This document shows, one piece after another, positions 51,894-60,676 of a stretch of 64,000 bases of DNA; the stretch's first letter is position 1, and every line of letters starts with the position of its first letter. Position numbers and translations under genes: made by a program. The DNA is from Pseudomonas sp. GM50. Lineage in GTDB: Bacteria > Pseudomonadota > Gammaproteobacteria > Pseudomonadales > Pseudomonadaceae. The DNA lies in assembly GCF_000282375.1 (NCBI RefSeq), contig NZ_AKJK01000100.1, positions 91,196-155,195 on the forward strand. The letters run 5' to 3'. The notes below the pieces were generated by a model. That model was given only the letters and a program-made list of their open reading frames with translations, searched no databases and was not told where the DNA came from.

Positions 51894-53093
51894 TTACAGG
51901 CCGGAAAGGCCAAGGGCGGGATCGATTCCATCGAGTGCATCGGCCAGAACCTTGGCCTTGTCGGCGATGTGCTTGCGTTGCTCGGCGCTGACGGTGTCGT
52001 AGCTGGCGTAGCCATCCTTGACCTTGAAACCGTTGAGTTCGGCATCGAAGGCAGTGATCGCGCTGTCGATTTTCGGCAGCAATTGGGCAGCGGATTTGCT
52101 CAGCAATGGCCGCAACAGGTCGACGACTTTGCGGGTCGCGTCGAGGTTGGCGGCAAAGCCGTTCAGGTCGGTGTGGCTGTAGCGTTCTTCTTCACCGCTG
52201 CTGGCCCGAACATCGGCGAGGCTGTTGAGGTTGCGCACCAGAATGCCCACCCATTGTTCTGGCGGCAGCGACTGGGCCAGCAGTTGCTGTTTGAGGGTGG
52301 TGACATCGCTGATCAGGCGCTGGGCAACGGGCGTCAAACCGTCGAGGTTGCGTTGCTGGAACAGTGCGTACTCAAGACGGTGGAAACCAACGAAACCCGG
52401 ATCCTGCTCGCGCTTGTCGAAGTAATCGGCGCGGGCGTTGATCGCATTGTCCAGCTCCGCCAGGCGCTGGGCCGCTGGAGCCAGCCGTTGATAGGCGGCG
52501 CGCGCCGGCACATACAAGGCTTGCGCCTGGCTCAGGTCGCCGGCGTCGATCGCTTGCTCAAGGACAGTGACGGCTTTGATCAGCGCCGTGCTCTGGCTGT
52601 TCAGGTAGACGCGGAACTCCGACAGCGGACCAATGAACGCCACCATCGATGGGCGTGCTTTGGCCGCCGCATCGGAGGCGGCAGTCGGGGTGACATGCAA
52701 GGTGCCGCGTGGATTGCTCAGCAGGCCACAAGTGATTGCATAGTCGCCAGGCAGCAGGTTGGCGTTGATCACCTGGCTCAGGCCGGGGGCGATGTTCTCG
52801 CGCTCTTCGACCACCAGCACCCCGTCGAGGATTTCCCATTCGACGGCACGGTCCGAGCGGTTGACGATGCGGAAACTGGCGCGACCAGCCGGGACCGTCA
52901 GCGCATTTGGCTCGCAGCTGTGCGGGTGAATGATCACGACCACTTCGTCATGGTTAGTCTGGCGCTTGGCCGCGGCCATTTTCGAGGCGTAGTAGAACAG
53001 GCCGCCGGCAGCGATCATCACGATCACCGAGCCGGCCACCGCCCAGCGCAAGGCGCGGGGAGGGGAGGCCTGGGGAGTGGCTTGATTTGGCAT
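51894..53093 (-). CDS. efeO: EfeO, cupredoxin-M75 iron-binding protein
   Basis: The 399-residue protein has an N-terminal anchor or uncleaved signal (about 15-37), an EfeO cupredoxin domain (about 45-130, with HPHSCEPNAL and ITCGLL) and an M75 domain (about 150-399) with GFHRLEYALF and GEEERYSHTDLNGF. It hands iron to EfeU. I start it at MPNQATPQ, 8 bp after the efeU stop. Confidence 0.93.
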   Translation of the reverse strand: MPNQATPQASPPRALRWAVAGSVIVMIAAGGLFYYASKMAAAKRQTNHDEVVVIIHPHSCEPNALTVPAGRASFRIVNRSDRAVEWEILDGVLVVEERENIAPGLSQVINANLLPGDYAITCGLLSNPRGTLHVTPTAASDAAAKARPSMVAFIGPLSEFRVYLNSQSTALIKAVTVLEQAIDAGDLSQAQALYVPARAAYQRLAPAAQRLAELDNAINARADYFDKREQDPGFVGFHRLEYALFQQRNLDGLTPVAQRLISDVTTLKQQLLAQSLPPEQWVGILVRNLNSLADVRASSGEEERYSHTDLNGFAANLDATRKVVDLLRPLLSKSAAQLLPKIDSAITAFDAELNGFKVKDGYASYDTVSAEQRKHIADKAKVLADALDGIDPALGLSGL

Positions 53094-53101
53094 GGGTGCC
53101 C

Positions 53102-53941
53102 TTACTGACTGGAAACGGAAGAGGGTGTTTGTGCGGGCGCGGCAGCCGGCAGAAAAAACATCAGCAGCGCCACCAACAGATAAATCAGATACGCCCCGAG
53201 GGTGCTGACGGTTGGCGTGTCCTGATAGCCAAACATCCCCGCCAGCACCGAGCCCAGCGGGCCGTCCATCGGCAGCATGGCGCTGAAGTCGAAGAGCACG
53301 GTTTGCAGGTGATTCCACACGCCGGCTTCATGCAGCGCCTGCACCGAATTGGCGAGAATCCCAGCGGCCACCACCAGGATGAACAGCCCGGTCCAACGGA
53401 AAAACGCCGAGAGGTTCAGGCGCATGCTGCCGGTGTAGATCAGGAAGCCGATGATGATCGCCAGGACCAGGCCGAGCAGGGCGCCAATGGGTGCCGCCGG
53501 GCCTTCGCTTTGCTGGAACACCGCGAGCAGGAAGAACACCGTTTCCAGACCTTCCCGGGCTACAGCAAAGAACACCATGGCGATCAGCGCGGTGACCTGG
53601 TGTTTGGAACCGGTCAACGCGTGATCGAGGGAAACGTGCAGCGAATGCTTGATTGAACGCGCCACCTTGCGCATCCAGAACACCATGGAACTGAGGATGC
53701 CGACCGCCACCAGACCGACCACACCTTCAAACATTTCTTGCTGCTTTTGCGGGAATTCGGCGCTGACCAGTTCCAGGCCTCCGCCCACCAAAAGGGCCAA
53801 CGCTGCTGCGAGAAATACGCCGATCCACACGGCCGGCATCCACTGGCCGCGACCGGTCTGTTTGAGGTAACTGGCGATGATGCCAACGATCAGCGCGGCT
53901 TCAATGCCTTCGCGCAGCATGATCAGAAAAGGAACGAGCAT
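53102..53941 (-). CDS. efeU: EfeU, FTR1-type iron permease
   Basis: The 279-residue inner-membrane permease has seven helices. Both iron-binding RExxE motifs are intact: Arg10-Glu14 (REGIE) and Arg129-Glu133 (REGLE). It is the first gene of efeU-efeO-efeB-efeM, which imports ferrous iron, best at acid pH in E. coli. A Fur-box-like dyad lies 45 bp upstream. Confidence 0.95.
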   Translation of the reverse strand: MLVPFLIMLREGIEAALIVGIIASYLKQTGRGQWMPAVWIGVFLAAALALLVGGGLELVSAEFPQKQQEMFEGVVGLVAVGILSSMVFWMRKVARSIKHSLHVSLDHALTGSKHQVTALIAMVFFAVAREGLETVFFLLAVFQQSEGPAAPIGALLGLVLAIIIGFLIYTGSMRLNLSAFFRWTGLFILVVAAGILANSVQALHEAGVWNHLQTVLFDFSAMLPMDGPLGSVLAGMFGYQDTPTVSTLGAYLIYLLVALLMFFLPAAAPAQTPSSVSSQ

Positions 53942-53985
53942 TCAGCACCGGAGGGGAATTAGATAGGGTGCTAATTTGTAACATG

Positions 53986-54002
53986 ATGAAACTTATTCTC
54001 AT
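53986..54002. promoter_or_regulatory. Candidate Fur box upstream of efeU
   Basis: ATGAAACTTATTCTCAT (ATGAGAATAAGTTTCAT on the other strand) is a 7-3-7-like dyad matching the TGAGAAT/ATTCTCA core of Pseudomonas Fur sites with one mismatch pair. Confidence 0.6.
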
Positions 54003-54054
54003 ATGGCACTGATTGCCATTTGGCTGAACCTAAGCTGAACAACCCTCGATATCC

Positions 54055-54144
54055 TGTAGGAGCGAGGCTTGCCCGCGAATCAGACAACTCGGTCTTTCAA
54101 TGACACCGCGTCATCGTTCTTCGCGGGCAAGCCTCGCTCCTACG
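54055..54144. repeat. Family A repeat pair between efeU and the AraC gene
   Basis: Inverted arms with a 40-bp spacer; together with the Fur box it fills the 266-bp divergent gap. Confidence 0.87.
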
Positions 54145-54207
54145 GAATCGGTTCGCTGTGCGCTAATATGCCCACCACTCAAACTCGAACAAGGCTCACC
54201 TCGGTCA

Positions 54208-55224
54208 ATGTCGGAAAAAGACACCATCTCCATTCAACTGGTGCGTGAAGCGCTGTTGCAAAGTTGCGCCCCGGGCGCTGCCACCGAAGAGGTGTTGAAC
54301 AAGGTCGGCATCGATCCGGCGCTGCTGGAAACCACCGACGCCCGTGTTCCGGCCACCGCCTATGCGCGGTTGTGGCGCTTGCTGGCCCGGCGCGGGGACG
54401 ATGAGTTTTTTGGCATGGACCCGCGCAAGCTCAAGTCCGGCAGCCTGGAGTTTCTCTGTCGTTGTTCGATGGTTCAGCCAAGCCTGGCTGCCGGGCTGAC
54501 CGCGGGGCTGAGCTTTCTGTCGTTGATGCTCGAACGCATGCCCGCGCAATTGGTTCGCCAGCAAAGCCTGGCGGAAATCGTTCTGCTGGAGGACGACGAA
54601 GACCCGCGCCGCGCCTTCACCTATTTCACTTACTGGATGATCGTGCACGGCGTGGCCTGCTGGCTGGCGGGGCGGCGGATACCGATCCTGGCCATCGAGT
54701 TGCGTTGCCCGGCGCCGGATTTTTGTGATGACTATCGGGTGATGTTCTCCGAGAACCTGCGGTTCGACCGGCCGCGCACACGGATGATTTTTTCGGCCGA
54801 TTGCCTGGATTTGCCGATCAAGCGCAGCCCTGAAGAACTCAAACGCTTCCTGGCCCATGCGCCGGCGAACATTCTGGTCAAGTACCGCGATCCCGAAAGC
54901 CTGGCCAGCCGGATCAAGCACGATCTGCGGCAACTGCCCGCCGAGCACTGGCCGGAAACCGAGGCGCTGGCGCAGCAACTGTGCATGTCGGCCTCGACCT
55001 TGCGCCGACGTTTGGCTGAAGAGGGCCAGACGTATCAAGGGCTCAAGGACAGCGTGCGCAAGGAGTTGGCCATCGTCTGGCTGGCCGAACCTGCCATCAG
55101 CTTCGCCGAAATCGCCACCCGTTTGGGGTTTGCCGATGCCAGCTCGTTCTACAAGGCGTTTCGCAAGTGGTCGGGGTCCAATCCGGGGCATTATCGGAGT
55201 TTGATTCTTAACGAGGCTGACTGA
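54208..55224 (+). CDS. AraC-family regulator (OruR/ArgR-like architecture)
   Basis: The 338-residue regulator has an N-terminal arabinose-binding-like domain (about 15-200) and a C-terminal double helix-turn-helix (LAQQLCMSASTLRRRLAEEG and FAEIATRLGFADASSFYKAF). I start it at MSEKDTISIQ; the frame is open upstream only through REP-like DNA. It lies ahead of the acyl-CoA cluster in the same direction and may control it. Its last four codons lie inside a 92-bp duplication. Confidence 0.9.
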   Translation: MSEKDTISIQLVREALLQSCAPGAATEEVLNKVGIDPALLETTDARVPATAYARLWRLLARRGDDEFFGMDPRKLKSGSLEFLCRCSMVQPSLAAGLTAGLSFLSLMLERMPAQLVRQQSLAEIVLLEDDEDPRRAFTYFTYWMIVHGVACWLAGRRIPILAIELRCPAPDFCDDYRVMFSENLRFDRPRTRMIFSADCLDLPIKRSPEELKRFLAHAPANILVKYRDPESLASRIKHDLRQLPAEHWPETEALAQQLCMSASTLRRRLAEEGQTYQGLKDSVRKELAIVWLAEPAISFAEIATRLGFADASSFYKAFRKWSGSNPGHYRSLILNEAD

Positions 55225-55254
55225 TCCGGACCTTGTGTCGATTGGTCTGGCGCC

Positions 55255-55428
55255 TTCGCGGGCAAGCCTCGCTCCTACGGGGGGCAGTGGTGAACCACTT
55301 AACGGAGCTGACTGAACCGGATTTCGTGTCGATTGGTCTGGCGCCTTCGCGGGCAAGCCTCGCTCCTACAGGGGGCGGTGGTGAACTTGGCGATCCGGGA
55401 CCTGTAGGAGCGAGGCTTGCCCGCGAAG
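55255..55428. repeat. Family A repeats, three arms from a 92-bp tandem duplication
   Basis: Two arms in the same orientation (from 55255 and 55346) arise from a tandem copy of about 65 conserved bp that starts at GCTGACTGA (55216 and 55308). A third inverted arm closes at 55428. The rest of the 357-bp gap before the acyl-CoA ligase shows no gene. Confidence 0.86.
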
Positions 55429-55581
55429 GCGTCCGTCCAGGCGACGCATCCCTTGAACCTTGGCCAAACCAGTCACACAACTTGATAGCTTTGACCATTG
55501 TCCCGCTCCCCCCGCAGAGCGAGTATTTCCCTGTTGTTTACGGTTCCCCCAACCTAATAAAAACACACAGGGATTCTGGCA

Positions 55582-57246
55582 ATGCGCGATTACTTGTCTG
55601 CCACGTCACAGTTCAATTATCAGCACACCGTCGATGCCGCGCTCACAGGGTCGTTGAGCGCGCTCAATGCCTGCGTCGAGTGTTGCGACCGGCATGCCTT
55701 GCCGGGGCGCATCGCGCTGTTCTGGGAAGGCCGCGACGGCGCCAGCGCGACCTACACCTTCAGCGACTTGCAGGACAAAGCCGCGCGCTTCGCCAATTTC
55801 CTGCTGGCCCAGGGCGTGAAGAAGGGCGATAAAGTCGCCGGCCTCCTGCCACGCAACATCGAATTACTGATCACCGTGTTCGCCACCTGGCGCATCGGCG
55901 CGGTCTATCAGCCGCTGTTTACTGCCTTCGGCCCGAAAGCCATCGAACATCGTCTGAGCAGTTCCGGCGCCAAAGTAGTGGTGACCGACGCGGTCAACCG
56001 CCCGAAACTCGCTGAAGTGGCCGACTGCCCGACCATCGTTACCGTTGGCGGCGCCAAGGGCCAGGGCATCGTCCGTGGCGACTTCAGTTTCTGGGCCGAA
56101 CTGGCCAACTACTCCAATGTCTGCGAACCGGTATTGCTGACCGGTGAAGACCCGTTCCTGCTGATGTTCACCTCGGGCACCACCGGCCCATCGAAAGCGC
56201 TGTCGGTGCCGCTCAAAGCGATCGTCGCGTTCCAAAGCTATACCCGTGACGCGGTGGATTTGCGCCCCGAAGACGCGTTCTGGAACGTCGCCGATCCGGG
56301 CTGGGCCTACGGCATCTATTTCGGCGTCACCGGGCCGATGGCGATGGGGCATCCGATCACCTTTTACGATGGCCCGTTCACCCTCGAAAGCACCTGCCGG
56401 GTGATCAACAAATACGGGATCACCAACCTCACCGGTTCACCCACCGCCTACCGCTTGCTGATTGCCGGTGGCGACGAGTTTGCCCGCTCGATCAAGGGCA
56501 AGCTGCGCATCGTCAGCAGCGCCGGCGAGCCGCTGAACCCGGAAGTGATCCGCTGGTTCGCCGATAACCTCGGCGTGGTGATTCATGACCATTACGGCCA
56601 GACCGAACTGGGCATGGTGTTGTGCAATCACCACGGCCTCGATCATCCGGTGCACGTCGGCGCTGCCGGTTTTGCCTCGCCGGGCCACCGCATCGTGGTG
56701 CTCGACGACGAATACAAAGAACTGGGCGTCGGTCAGCCAGGGATTCTGGCCATCGACCGGACCCAGTCGCCGATGTGCTGGTTCGGCGGTTACGAAGGCG
56801 CACCGACCAAGGCCTTCGTCGGCAACTATTACCTGAGCGGCGATACCGTCGAGTGGAACCCGGACGGCAGCATCAGCTTCGTCGGCCGCAGCGACGACGT
56901 GATCACCACCTCCGGCTACCGCGTTGGTCCGTTCGACGTGGAAAGCGCGCTGATCGAACACCCGGCAGTGGTCGAAGCGGCGGTGATCGGCAAGCCCGAT
57001 CCGGAGCGCACCGAGCTGGTCAAAGCCTTCGTCGTGCTCAGCCCTCAATACCGCGCCGAACCTGCACTCGCCGAAGAGCTGCGCCAACACGTGCGCAAGC
57101 GTCTGGCGGCACACGCGTACCCCCGTGAAATTGAATTTGTCAGCGAATTGCCGAAAACCCCAAGCGGCAAATTGCAGCGCTTTATCTTGCGCAACCAGGA
57201 AATCGCCAAGGCTCAAGAGGCCACCGCGAAGAACGTTTCAGCTTGA
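55582..57246 (+). CDS. AMP-forming acyl-CoA synthetase
   Basis: The 554-residue ANL-family enzyme activates a carboxylic acid to its CoA thioester. The P-loop-like FTSGTTGPSKA lies at 196-206, the adenine motif DHYGQTELG near 338, the hinge YLSGDTVEWNPDGSISFVGR near 413, and the catalytic Lys530 in TPSGKLQRF. The acid is probably short or branched, judged from the downstream genes. It is first in ligase-SDR-thiolase-dehydrogenase-hydratase order, recalling PA2555-PA2552 of P. aeruginosa. Confidence 0.92.
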   Translation: MRDYLSATSQFNYQHTVDAALTGSLSALNACVECCDRHALPGRIALFWEGRDGASATYTFSDLQDKAARFANFLLAQGVKKGDKVAGLLPRNIELLITVFATWRIGAVYQPLFTAFGPKAIEHRLSSSGAKVVVTDAVNRPKLAEVADCPTIVTVGGAKGQGIVRGDFSFWAELANYSNVCEPVLLTGEDPFLLMFTSGTTGPSKALSVPLKAIVAFQSYTRDAVDLRPEDAFWNVADPGWAYGIYFGVTGPMAMGHPITFYDGPFTLESTCRVINKYGITNLTGSPTAYRLLIAGGDEFARSIKGKLRIVSSAGEPLNPEVIRWFADNLGVVIHDHYGQTELGMVLCNHHGLDHPVHVGAAGFASPGHRIVVLDDEYKELGVGQPGILAIDRTQSPMCWFGGYEGAPTKAFVGNYYLSGDTVEWNPDGSISFVGRSDDVITTSGYRVGPFDVESALIEHPAVVEAAVIGKPDPERTELVKAFVVLSPQYRAEPALAEELRQHVRKRLAAHAYPREIEFVSELPKTPSGKLQRFILRNQEIAKAQEATAKNVSA

Positions 57247-57262
57247 ATCCAAGGAAACAATG

Positions 57263-58024
57263 ATGCAGATCGAAAACAAGGTTTTTCTCGTCACCGGCGG
57301 TGCGTCCGGCCTCGGTGCCGCCACCGCTGAAATGTTGGTGGCTGCCGGCGCCAAGGTAATGCTGGTGGACATGAACGCCGAAGCCGTCGCGGCCCAGGCT
57401 TCACGTCTGGGCGCGCAAAGCGTGGTGGCCGACATCAGCAATGAAGCGGCTGCGCAAGCGGCGGTGCAGGCGACGGTCAAAGCGTTTGGCGGCCTCAATG
57501 GCTTGGTCAATTGCGCCGGCATCGTCCGTGGCGAGAAGATCCTCGGCAAGAACGGCCCCCATGCACTGGCCAGTTTCAGCCAGGTGATCAACGTCAACCT
57601 GATCGGCAGTTTCAACATGCTGCGCCTGGCGGCGGCGGCCATCGCCGAAACCGAAGCCAATGAAGATGGCGAGCGTGGTGTGATCATCAACACCGCTTCG
57701 GCCGCAGCCTTCGACGGCCAGATCGGTCAGGCCGCGTATTCGGCGTCGAAAGGCGCGATCGTCAGCCTGACCTTGCCCGCCGCACGTGAACTGGCACGCT
57801 TCGGTATCCGCGTGATGACCATCGCCCCGGGCATTTTCGAAACGCCGATGATGGCCGGCATGACCCCGGAAGTGCGCGAGTCCTTGGCCGCTGGCGTGCC
57901 GTTTCCACCTCGCCTGGGCAAGGCGAGCGAGTACGCCGCGCTGGTCAGGCATATCATAGAAAACAGCATGCTCAACGGCGAGGTGATCCGTCTCGACGGT
58001 GCTCTGCGCATGGCCGCCAAATAA
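57263..58024 (+). CDS. SDR 3-hydroxyacyl-CoA dehydrogenase (HSD17B10-like)
   Basis: The 253-residue NAD-dependent short-chain dehydrogenase has the cofactor motif TGGASGLG at 11-18 and catalytic Ser146, Tyr159, Lys163 (YSASK). The sequence style (ENKVFLVTGGASGLGAAT, PPRLGKASEYAALV) is that of type-2 3-hydroxyacyl-CoA dehydrogenase, which oxidises 2-methyl-3-hydroxybutyryl-CoA in isoleucine breakdown. Tandem ATGs at 57260 and 57263 follow AAGGA; the second is better spaced. The thiolase gene follows after 12 bp. Confidence 0.9.
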   Translation: MQIENKVFLVTGGASGLGAATAEMLVAAGAKVMLVDMNAEAVAAQASRLGAQSVVADISNEAAAQAAVQATVKAFGGLNGLVNCAGIVRGEKILGKNGPHALASFSQVINVNLIGSFNMLRLAAAAIAETEANEDGERGVIINTASAAAFDGQIGQAAYSASKGAIVSLTLPAARELARFGIRVMTIAPGIFETPMMAGMTPEVRESLAAGVPFPPRLGKASEYAALVRHIIENSMLNGEVIRLDGALRMAAK

Positions 58025-58036
58025 GGAGGATTAGAC

Positions 58037-59230
58037 ATGACACTTTCCAACGATCCGATTGTTATTGTCAGCGCCGTCCGCACCCCGATGGGCGGTTTCC
58101 AGGGCGAACTGAAAAGCCTGACCGCGCCGCAGCTGGGCGCCGCGGCGATTCGTGCTGCCGTTGAGCGTGCCGGTGTTTCCCCTGAATCCGTAGAAGAAGT
58201 GCTGTTCGGCTGCGTACTCTCCGCCGGCCTCGGCCAGGCCCCGGCGCGGCAAGCGGCACTGGGCGCCGGGCTGGATAAATCGACTCGCTGCACGACACTG
58301 AACAAGATGTGCGGCTCGGGCATGGAGGCCACGATCCTGGCCCACGACATGCTGATCGCCGGCAGTGCCGATGTGGTCGTCGCCGGTGGCATGGAAAGCA
58401 TGTCCAACGCGCCGTACCTGCTGGACCGCGCCCGCAGCGGTTACCGCATGGGCCACGGTCGGGTGCTCGATCACATGTTCCTCGATGGCCTCGAAGATGC
58501 CTACGACAAGGGCCGCCTGATGGGCACCTTCGCCGAGGATTGCGCCGAAACCAACGGTTTTACCCGCGAAGCGCAAGACGCCTTTGCCATCGCTTCGACC
58601 ACTCGCGCCCAACAGGCGATCAAGGACGGCAGCTTCAACGCCGAGATCGTGCCGCTCACCGTGACCGTCGGCAAAGAGCAGGTGCTGATCAGCCACGACG
58701 AACAGCCACCGAAAGCCAAACTGGACAAGATTGCCTCGCTGAAACCGGCATTCCGCGACGGCGGCACCGTGACGGCGGCGAACTCCAGTTCGATCTCCGA
58801 CGGCGCGGCGGCATTGGTGTTGATGCGGCGTTCCGAAGCAGAGAAACAAGGCCTGAAACCGCTGGCGGTGATTCATGGCCACGCCGCATTTGCCGACACG
58901 CCGGGGCTGTTCCCGGTGGCACCGGTGGGCGCGATCAAGAAACTGATGAAAAAAACCGGCTGGTCGCTGGACGAAGTCGAGTTGTTCGAAGTCAACGAAG
59001 CGTTCGCGGTGGTGAGTCTGGTGACCATGACCAAACTGGAAATCCCCCACGAGAAGATCAACGTCCACGGTGGAGCCTGCGCCTTGGGCCACCCGATCGG
59101 TGCGTCCGGCGCGCGGATCCTCGTGACCTTGCTCTCGGCCCTGCGCCAGAAAGGCCTGAAACGCGGCGTTGCAGCGATCTGCATCGGCGGCGGCGAAGCC
59201 ACGGCCATGGCTGTTGAGTGCCTGTACTGA
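58037..59230 (+). CDS. Acetyl-CoA acetyltransferase (thiolase)
   Basis: The 397-residue thiolase has nucleophile Cys92 (LNKMCGSGM), His352 (GHPIGASG) and Cys382 (CIGGGEA). It cleaves a 3-ketoacyl-CoA, here probably 2-methylacetoacetyl-CoA to propionyl-CoA and acetyl-CoA. AAGGAGG precedes the ATG. It completes the dehydrogenase step encoded just upstream. Confidence 0.94.
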   Translation: MTLSNDPIVIVSAVRTPMGGFQGELKSLTAPQLGAAAIRAAVERAGVSPESVEEVLFGCVLSAGLGQAPARQAALGAGLDKSTRCTTLNKMCGSGMEATILAHDMLIAGSADVVVAGGMESMSNAPYLLDRARSGYRMGHGRVLDHMFLDGLEDAYDKGRLMGTFAEDCAETNGFTREAQDAFAIASTTRAQQAIKDGSFNAEIVPLTVTVGKEQVLISHDEQPPKAKLDKIASLKPAFRDGGTVTAANSSSISDGAAALVLMRRSEAEKQGLKPLAVIHGHAAFADTPGLFPVAPVGAIKKLMKKTGWSLDEVELFEVNEAFAVVSLVTMTKLEIPHEKINVHGGACALGHPIGASGARILVTLLSALRQKGLKRGVAAICIGGGEATAMAVECLY

Positions 59231-59247
59231 AACTGACGCTATCCCAT

Positions 59248-59367
59248 TGTGGGAGCGGGCTGTGGCGAGGGGGCTTGCCCCCGTTGGGCTGCGCAGCGGC
59301 CCCAATAATCTGCGAGCGCTGCGCACTCGAACGGGGGCAAGCCCCCTCGCCACAAGGCGCTCCCACA
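59248..59367. repeat. Family C repeat pair nested within a family B-type pair
   Basis: Outer TGTGGGAGCGGGC and GCGCTCCCACA arms (59248-59260 and 59357-59367) enclose a complete family C element at 59261-59354. Confidence 0.82.
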
Positions 59368-59423
59368 GGTTCAGCGTTTCAACCAGGCATTTTGTGCGTT
59401 AGGCTCATTTTTAAGGACTTGGC

Positions 59424-60551
59424 ATGATTCCCAATGACGAACAACTCCAGATCAGCGACGCGGCCCGGCAGTTTGCCCAGGAACGGCTGAAACCGTTCGC
59501 CGCCGAATGGGATCGCGAACATCGCTTCCCCAAGGAAGCCATCGGCGAGATGGCCGACCTGGGCTTCTTCGGCATGCTGGTGCCGGAACAGTGGGGCGGT
59601 TGTGACACCGGTTACCTGGCCTACGCCATGGCCCTGGAAGAAATCGCTGCCGGCGACGGCGCCTGCTCGACCATCATGAGCGTGCACAACTCGGTGGGTT
59701 GCGTGCCGATTCTCAAGTTCGGCAACGACGATCAGAAAGAACGCTTCCTCAAGCCTCTGGCCAGCGGCGCGATGCTCGGTGCGTTTGCCCTGACCGAACC
59801 GCAAGCGGGCTCCGATGCGAGCAGCCTGAAAACCCGCGCCCGGCTCGACGGCGATCACTACGTGTTGAACGGCTGCAAGCAGTTCATTACCTCCGGGCAA
59901 AACGCCGGGGTGGTGATCGTGTTTGCGGTGACTGACCCGAGTGCCGGCAAGCGCGGGATCACGGCGTTGATCGTGCCCACCGATTCGCCGGGCTATAAAG
60001 TCGCGCGAGTCGAAGACAAGCTCGGTCAGCACGCCTCCGATACCTGCCAGATCCTCTTCGAGGATGTGAAAGTGCCGGTGGCCAATCGACTGGGCGAGGA
60101 GGGCGAAGGCTACAAGATCGCCCTGGCCAACCTCGAAGGCGGCCGTGTCGGCATCGCCTCGCAATCGGTGGGCATGGCCCGTGCCGCGTTCGAAGCAGCC
60201 CGCGACTATGCCCGTGAACGCGAGAGCTTCGGCAAGCCGATTATTGAACACCAGGCGGTGGCCTTCCGGCTGGCGGACATGGCGACCCAGATCGCCGTGG
60301 CCCGACAAATGGTGCATTACGCGGCGGCGTTGCGCGACAGCGGTAAGCCGGCGCTGGTGGAAGCATCCATGGCCAAGCTGTTCGCCTCGGAAATGGCCGA
60401 GAAGGTCTGCTCCTCGGCGTTGCAAACCCTTGGCGGTTACGGTTACCTGAACGACTTCCCGCTGGAGCGGATTTACCGCGACGTGCGGGTGTGCCAGATC
60501 TACGAAGGCACCAGCGACATTCAGCGCATGGTCATTTCGCGCAATCTTTGA
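59424..60551 (+). CDS. Acyl-CoA dehydrogenase (short/branched chain)
   Basis: The 375-residue FAD enzyme introduces the alpha-beta double bond. Signatures: ALTEPQAGSDASSL near 122, QTLGGYGYLNDFPLER near 334, catalytic base Glu361 (IYEGTSDIQR). With the SDR, thiolase and hydratase genes beside it, 2-methylbutyryl-CoA is a likely substrate. The upstream 193 bp hold the nested repeat. Confidence 0.93.
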   Translation: MIPNDEQLQISDAARQFAQERLKPFAAEWDREHRFPKEAIGEMADLGFFGMLVPEQWGGCDTGYLAYAMALEEIAAGDGACSTIMSVHNSVGCVPILKFGNDDQKERFLKPLASGAMLGAFALTEPQAGSDASSLKTRARLDGDHYVLNGCKQFITSGQNAGVVIVFAVTDPSAGKRGITALIVPTDSPGYKVARVEDKLGQHASDTCQILFEDVKVPVANRLGEEGEGYKIALANLEGGRVGIASQSVGMARAAFEAARDYARERESFGKPIIEHQAVAFRLADMATQIAVARQMVHYAAALRDSGKPALVEASMAKLFASEMAEKVCSSALQTLGGYGYLNDFPLERIYRDVRVCQIYEGTSDIQRMVISRNL

Positions 60552-60564
60552 GAAGGAACCCCGA

Positions 60565-60647
60565 TAGGAGCTGCCGAAGGCTGCGATCTTTTGATCTTGC
60601 TCTAAGAAAATCAAGATCAAAAGATCGCAGCCTTCGGCAGCTCCTAC
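60565..60647. repeat. Family D perfect inverted repeat (~35-bp arms)
   Basis: TAGGAGCTGCCGAAGGCTGC continues to a perfect complementary arm across about 13 bp, between the dehydrogenase and hydratase genes. No T-run follows, so it is a repeat element and not a classic terminator. A related partial copy lies at the right window edge. Confidence 0.88.
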
Positions 60648-60676
60648 GGGGATCGAGTGTTTATCAGGAGTCATAT

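Noticed and set aside
60565..60647. Very strong hairpin read as a terminator
   Set aside because: No T-run follows, and a related sequence occurs at the window edge, so it is a repeat family member.
58031..60674. Long minus-strand frames of 440 and 431 codons opposite the thiolase and acyl-CoA dehydrogenase genes
   Set aside because: The plus-strand frames carry complete catalytic motifs; the opposite translations have no recognisable pattern.
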